From: Tilletia caries | Lineage: Eukaryota > Basidiomycota > Exobasidiomycetes > Tilletiales > Tilletiaceae | DNA: 64,000 bases | Reading direction: 5' to 3' | Assembly: GCA_032718865.1 (NCBI GenBank) | Contig: JALUTQ010000040.1 | Location: forward strand, 1,116,001 to 1,180,000 | Part shown: positions 63,600 through 64,000 of the stretch, in pieces | Layout of the letters: every line of letters starts with the position of its first letter | Position numbering within the stretch: position 1 is the first letter of the stretch | The notes under the pieces: generated by a model | Told to the model about the DNA's origin: nothing | What the model saw: only the letters and a program-made list of their open reading frames with translations | The model's database searches: none | Position numbers and translations under genes: made by a program

Positions 63600-64000
63600 G
63601 CGATCGGCTCTCCTCCGGCCCTTTCCCTTCGAACACAACAAGTCCGATCCTGCCTCCCTCTACTTGTCCCACAACGCCGACTACTCCCGCTTAACCCACT
63701 GTCACCTATCCAGCAACAGAAATCATCATCCTTTCAATAATCTTTTCACTTAGCAGATATCGCTTTCGCACAGATCCAAACAGCATGCACCTCCGCATTG
63801 CAATCTCCAGCCTCAGTGCAGGTACACGTCCTTCTTAAACCCCAGCCGGATCAGTTTGAGCTGCAATTGAACGTCCCAGGACGGTTGCAGGTGCGTACGC
63901 TGTTATATGTGGTTGCATTTCAGCTCGCACAAGATGCGTTCCCAGAGCTCGTGCTCAAGCTCAAGCTCAAGCTCAGGACGAAAGGCGCGCAAGTATTTCA
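63600..64000. other. 3' region, no gene seen
   Basis: Includes GCTCAAGCTCAAGCTCAAG near 63955, a short hexamer repeat. No ORF of note before the window ends. Confidence 0.35.

Overview
The window is nuclear DNA of a fungus, most likely a basidiomycete. Evidence: genes split by many short GT-AG introns, several microexons, two hydrophobic-surface-binding (HsbA-type) secreted proteins, and Harbinger, Helitron, hAT, Crypton-like and Ty3 elements of fungal type. I cannot name the genus.

Left half (1-32,000) is a graveyard of nested mobile DNA with almost no host genes. In order: an LTR (407-1043) of an unusual LTR family; relics possibly of a Mutator-like element; nested AT-rich short-word repeat elements with hAT-like ends (2511-4519); a decayed Harbinger pair (5481-8373); a nearly intact 3.2 kb Harbinger element with matching terminal inverted repeats (9908-13132); an importin-beta gene fragment (about 13730-14062); a 788 bp non-autonomous hAT element with a perfect 8 bp target duplication (15887-16674); a second LTR of the first family (18159-18732) with an unidentified ORF upstream, butted against a truncated Crypton-like recombinase; a diverged tandem duplication (about 20000-20640); and a decayed hAT transposase gene interrupted by a 7.4 kb Ty3-type retrotransposon with identical LTRs (22624-30042).

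Right half (32,176-53,619) is a compact block of housekeeping genes: sulfite reductase beta subunit, tRNA-Leu(AAG) with an intron, a short-chain dehydrogenase, an HsbA-like protein, a DEK_C/HIRIP3-like histone chaperone, a glutathione transferase, complex I subunit NDUFB7, cap-binding protein CBP80, SPT4 and SKP1. For the host genes with a full exon set (sulfite reductase, dehydrogenase, both HsbA genes, chaperone, transferase, NDUFB7, CBP80, SPT4, SKP1), the spliced coding lengths are exact multiples of three. A MITE with about 90 bp inverted arms (44834-45218) sits between two of them.

Right edge: a three-exon Helitron Rep-helicase gene (56447-61269) with a small four-exon gene downstream on the same strand (55205-56124) that may be an ssDNA-binding accessory, a GC-rich inverted-repeat element, a tRNA-like Pol III sequence, and a second HsbA-like gene whose exon sizes nearly match the first.

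The most unusual observation is in the Ty3-type element. Its RNase H domain appears to be cut in two: the first strand follows the reverse transcriptase as usual, but the rest lies after the integrase at the very end of pol, running into the 3' LTR.
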